Part shown: positions 63,345 through 64,000 of the stretch, piece by piece | Numbering within the stretch: position 1 is the stretch's first letter | Layout of the letters: every line of letters begins with the position of its first letter | NCBI RefSeq assembly: GCF_002119685.1 | Contig: NZ_CP021108.1 | Span: forward strand, 4,402,001 to 4,466,000 | DNA: 64,000 nucleotides | Direction of reading: 5' to 3' | Source of the DNA: Bordetella genomosp. 8 | GTDB taxonomy: Bacteria > Pseudomonadota > Gammaproteobacteria > Burkholderiales > Burkholderiaceae_B | Program-made: the position numbers and the translations under genes | Notes under the pieces: generated by a model | Databases searched by the model: none | What the model saw: the letters and a program-made list of their open reading frames with translations, nothing else | What the model was told of the DNA's origin: nothing

Positions 63345-64000
63345 ATGAAAGTCGCAGTCCTGAATTACTCCGGTTCGGTCGGAAAGACCGTCATCGCCAG
63401 CCACCTTCTCGCGCCCAGGATCACCGAGGCACAAATCATTGCGGTCGAATCGACCAATGAAAGCGCGGCCGACCTGGGCCTGACCGTGGAACAGCTGCGC
63501 GGCGAGCAATTCGGCCGCCTGTTCCGCAAGCTCCTCATGGCCAGCGCCGCCATCGTCGACGTTGGCGCCTCCAACATCGAGGACTTCCTGGCCGAGCTGG
63601 TCAAGTACGACCAGGCGCACCAGGAGATCGATTATTACGTCCTCCCCGTGGTGTCCACCGGCAAGGCGCAGCGGGAAACGATCAAGACCATCCAGGCACT
63701 GGCCGCCATCGGCGTACCGGCGGACCGGGTGCGTCTCGTATTCAACCGGGTAGATGCCGACGTGATCGACGAGTTCGCCGCAATGTTTGGCTATGCCCGG
63801 CAGGCCGGCGGGTGTGTGGCCAACCCAGAAGTCGCCGTGTTCGAGAACGAGGTTTTCGACCTGCTGGCCAACCGGCGCACGACCATCAAGGAAGTCCTGG
63901 CCGACGGCAACGACTACCGTCAGCAACTGCGCGAGGCCGATCGAACTGACACCGCACTCATCTCTCGCCTCAGTGACCTGCATGCGCTCCAGTCGCTGGC
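63345..64000 (+). CDS. StbB/ParA-like plasmid stability ATPase, cut by window edge
   Basis: Open to the right edge, 218 residues visible. Deviant Walker A SGSVGKT at 9-15 (K14), without the first lysine of ParA, and Walker A' aspartate D72 (AAIVDVGASN). STGKAQRETIKTIQAL follows at about 105-120. These fit the StbB family of plasmid stability and transfer. With the previous gene it probably segregates or positions the excised element. Confidence 0.75.
   Translation, partial: MKVAVLNYSGSVGKTVIASHLLAPRITEAQIIAVESTNESAADLGLTVEQLRGEQFGRLFRKLLMASAAIVDVGASNIEDFLAELVKYDQAHQEIDYYVLPVVSTGKAQRETIKTIQALAAIGVPADRVRLVFNRVDADVIDEFAAMFGYARQAGGCVANPEVAVFENEVFDLLANRRTTIKEVLADGNDYRQQLREADRTDTALISRLSDLHALQSL

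Larger units (their letters stand above)
33869..64000. mobile_element. Integrative (conjugative) element at tRNA-Leu(UAA), left end and most of transfer region
   Basis: From the tRNA 3' end to the right edge of the window: a tyrosine recombinase next to the tRNA, a type IVb pilus operon, a VirB-type T4SS, cargo, an origin-like region and an Stb/ParA-like partition gene. The other attachment site, relaxase and coupling protein are not visible, so the right boundary is unknown. Codon and base style is similar to the host except in the AT-richer 52300-56100 segment. Confidence 0.85.

Noticed and set aside
33894..64000. CRISPR array or phage structural genes in the element
   Set aside because: No regularly spaced repeats with spacers were seen, and there are no capsid, tail or terminase genes.

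Overview
The window is high-GC, densely coded proteobacterial DNA. A secG-tRNA-Leu(GAG) pair downstream of tpiA, Bug-family solute-binding proteins, MocR, GntR and LysR regulators, and two hydantoinase/oxoprolinase loci point to a betaproteobacterium of the Alcaligenaceae, most likely Bordetella or a close relative. This is inferred from gene content and style; no database was searched.

Chromosomal part (1-33893). The left edge cuts a fatty-acid desaturase. Then come a cation-efflux (CDF) transporter; a Bug protein with a divergent GntR regulator; a MocR regulator divergent from a GABA-type aminotransferase; and the housekeeping block qor-tpiA-secG-tRNA-Leu(GAG). A DUF2007 protein, a PoxB-like TPP enzyme and an SDR follow. 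A long minus-strand operon (23041 down to 12612) encodes a dipeptide/oligopeptide ABC transporter (binding protein, two permeases, two ATPases), a fused HyuA-HyuB protein and an M19 dipeptidase, probably for uptake and ring-opening or hydrolysis of a cyclic or peptide-like amide. A LysR regulator lies divergent to it and is followed by an aspartase/fumarase-type lyase. Next is the most unusual chromosomal feature: a tRNA-Ser(UGA) gene split in its anticodon loop by a 244-nt group I intron. A second minus-strand catabolic operon (HyuA, HyuB, Bug protein, aldehyde dehydrogenase) with a divergent LysR gene follows.

Integrated element (33894 to beyond 64000). A tyrosine recombinase lies directly downstream of tRNA-Leu(UAA), the likely attachment site. 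The element carries an R64-like type IVb thin-pilus operon (pilL, N, O, P, Q, R, S, V), a secreted Cys-containing protein, a TrbM-like protein, and a VirB-type type IV secretion operon (virB1-virB6, virB8-virB11). Relaxase, coupling protein and the right end are not seen and presumably lie beyond 64000. The T4SS operon is broken between virB6 and virB8 by a cargo segment bracketed by two similar hairpins and carrying an 805-residue protein with a C-terminal Mrr-type nuclease domain, a candidate defence gene. A KfrB-like gene sits between virB8 and virB9.

The right end resembles a plasmid backbone: a helix-turn-helix, DnaT-like protein; a perfect DnaA box; four copies of a GCCTGGCCC motif; a hairpin-rich non-coding tract with a 54-bp imperfect direct repeat; and an StbB/ParA-like partition ATPase that runs off the window. 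The element therefore looks able to conjugate, and possibly to replicate or segregate like a plasmid when excised.
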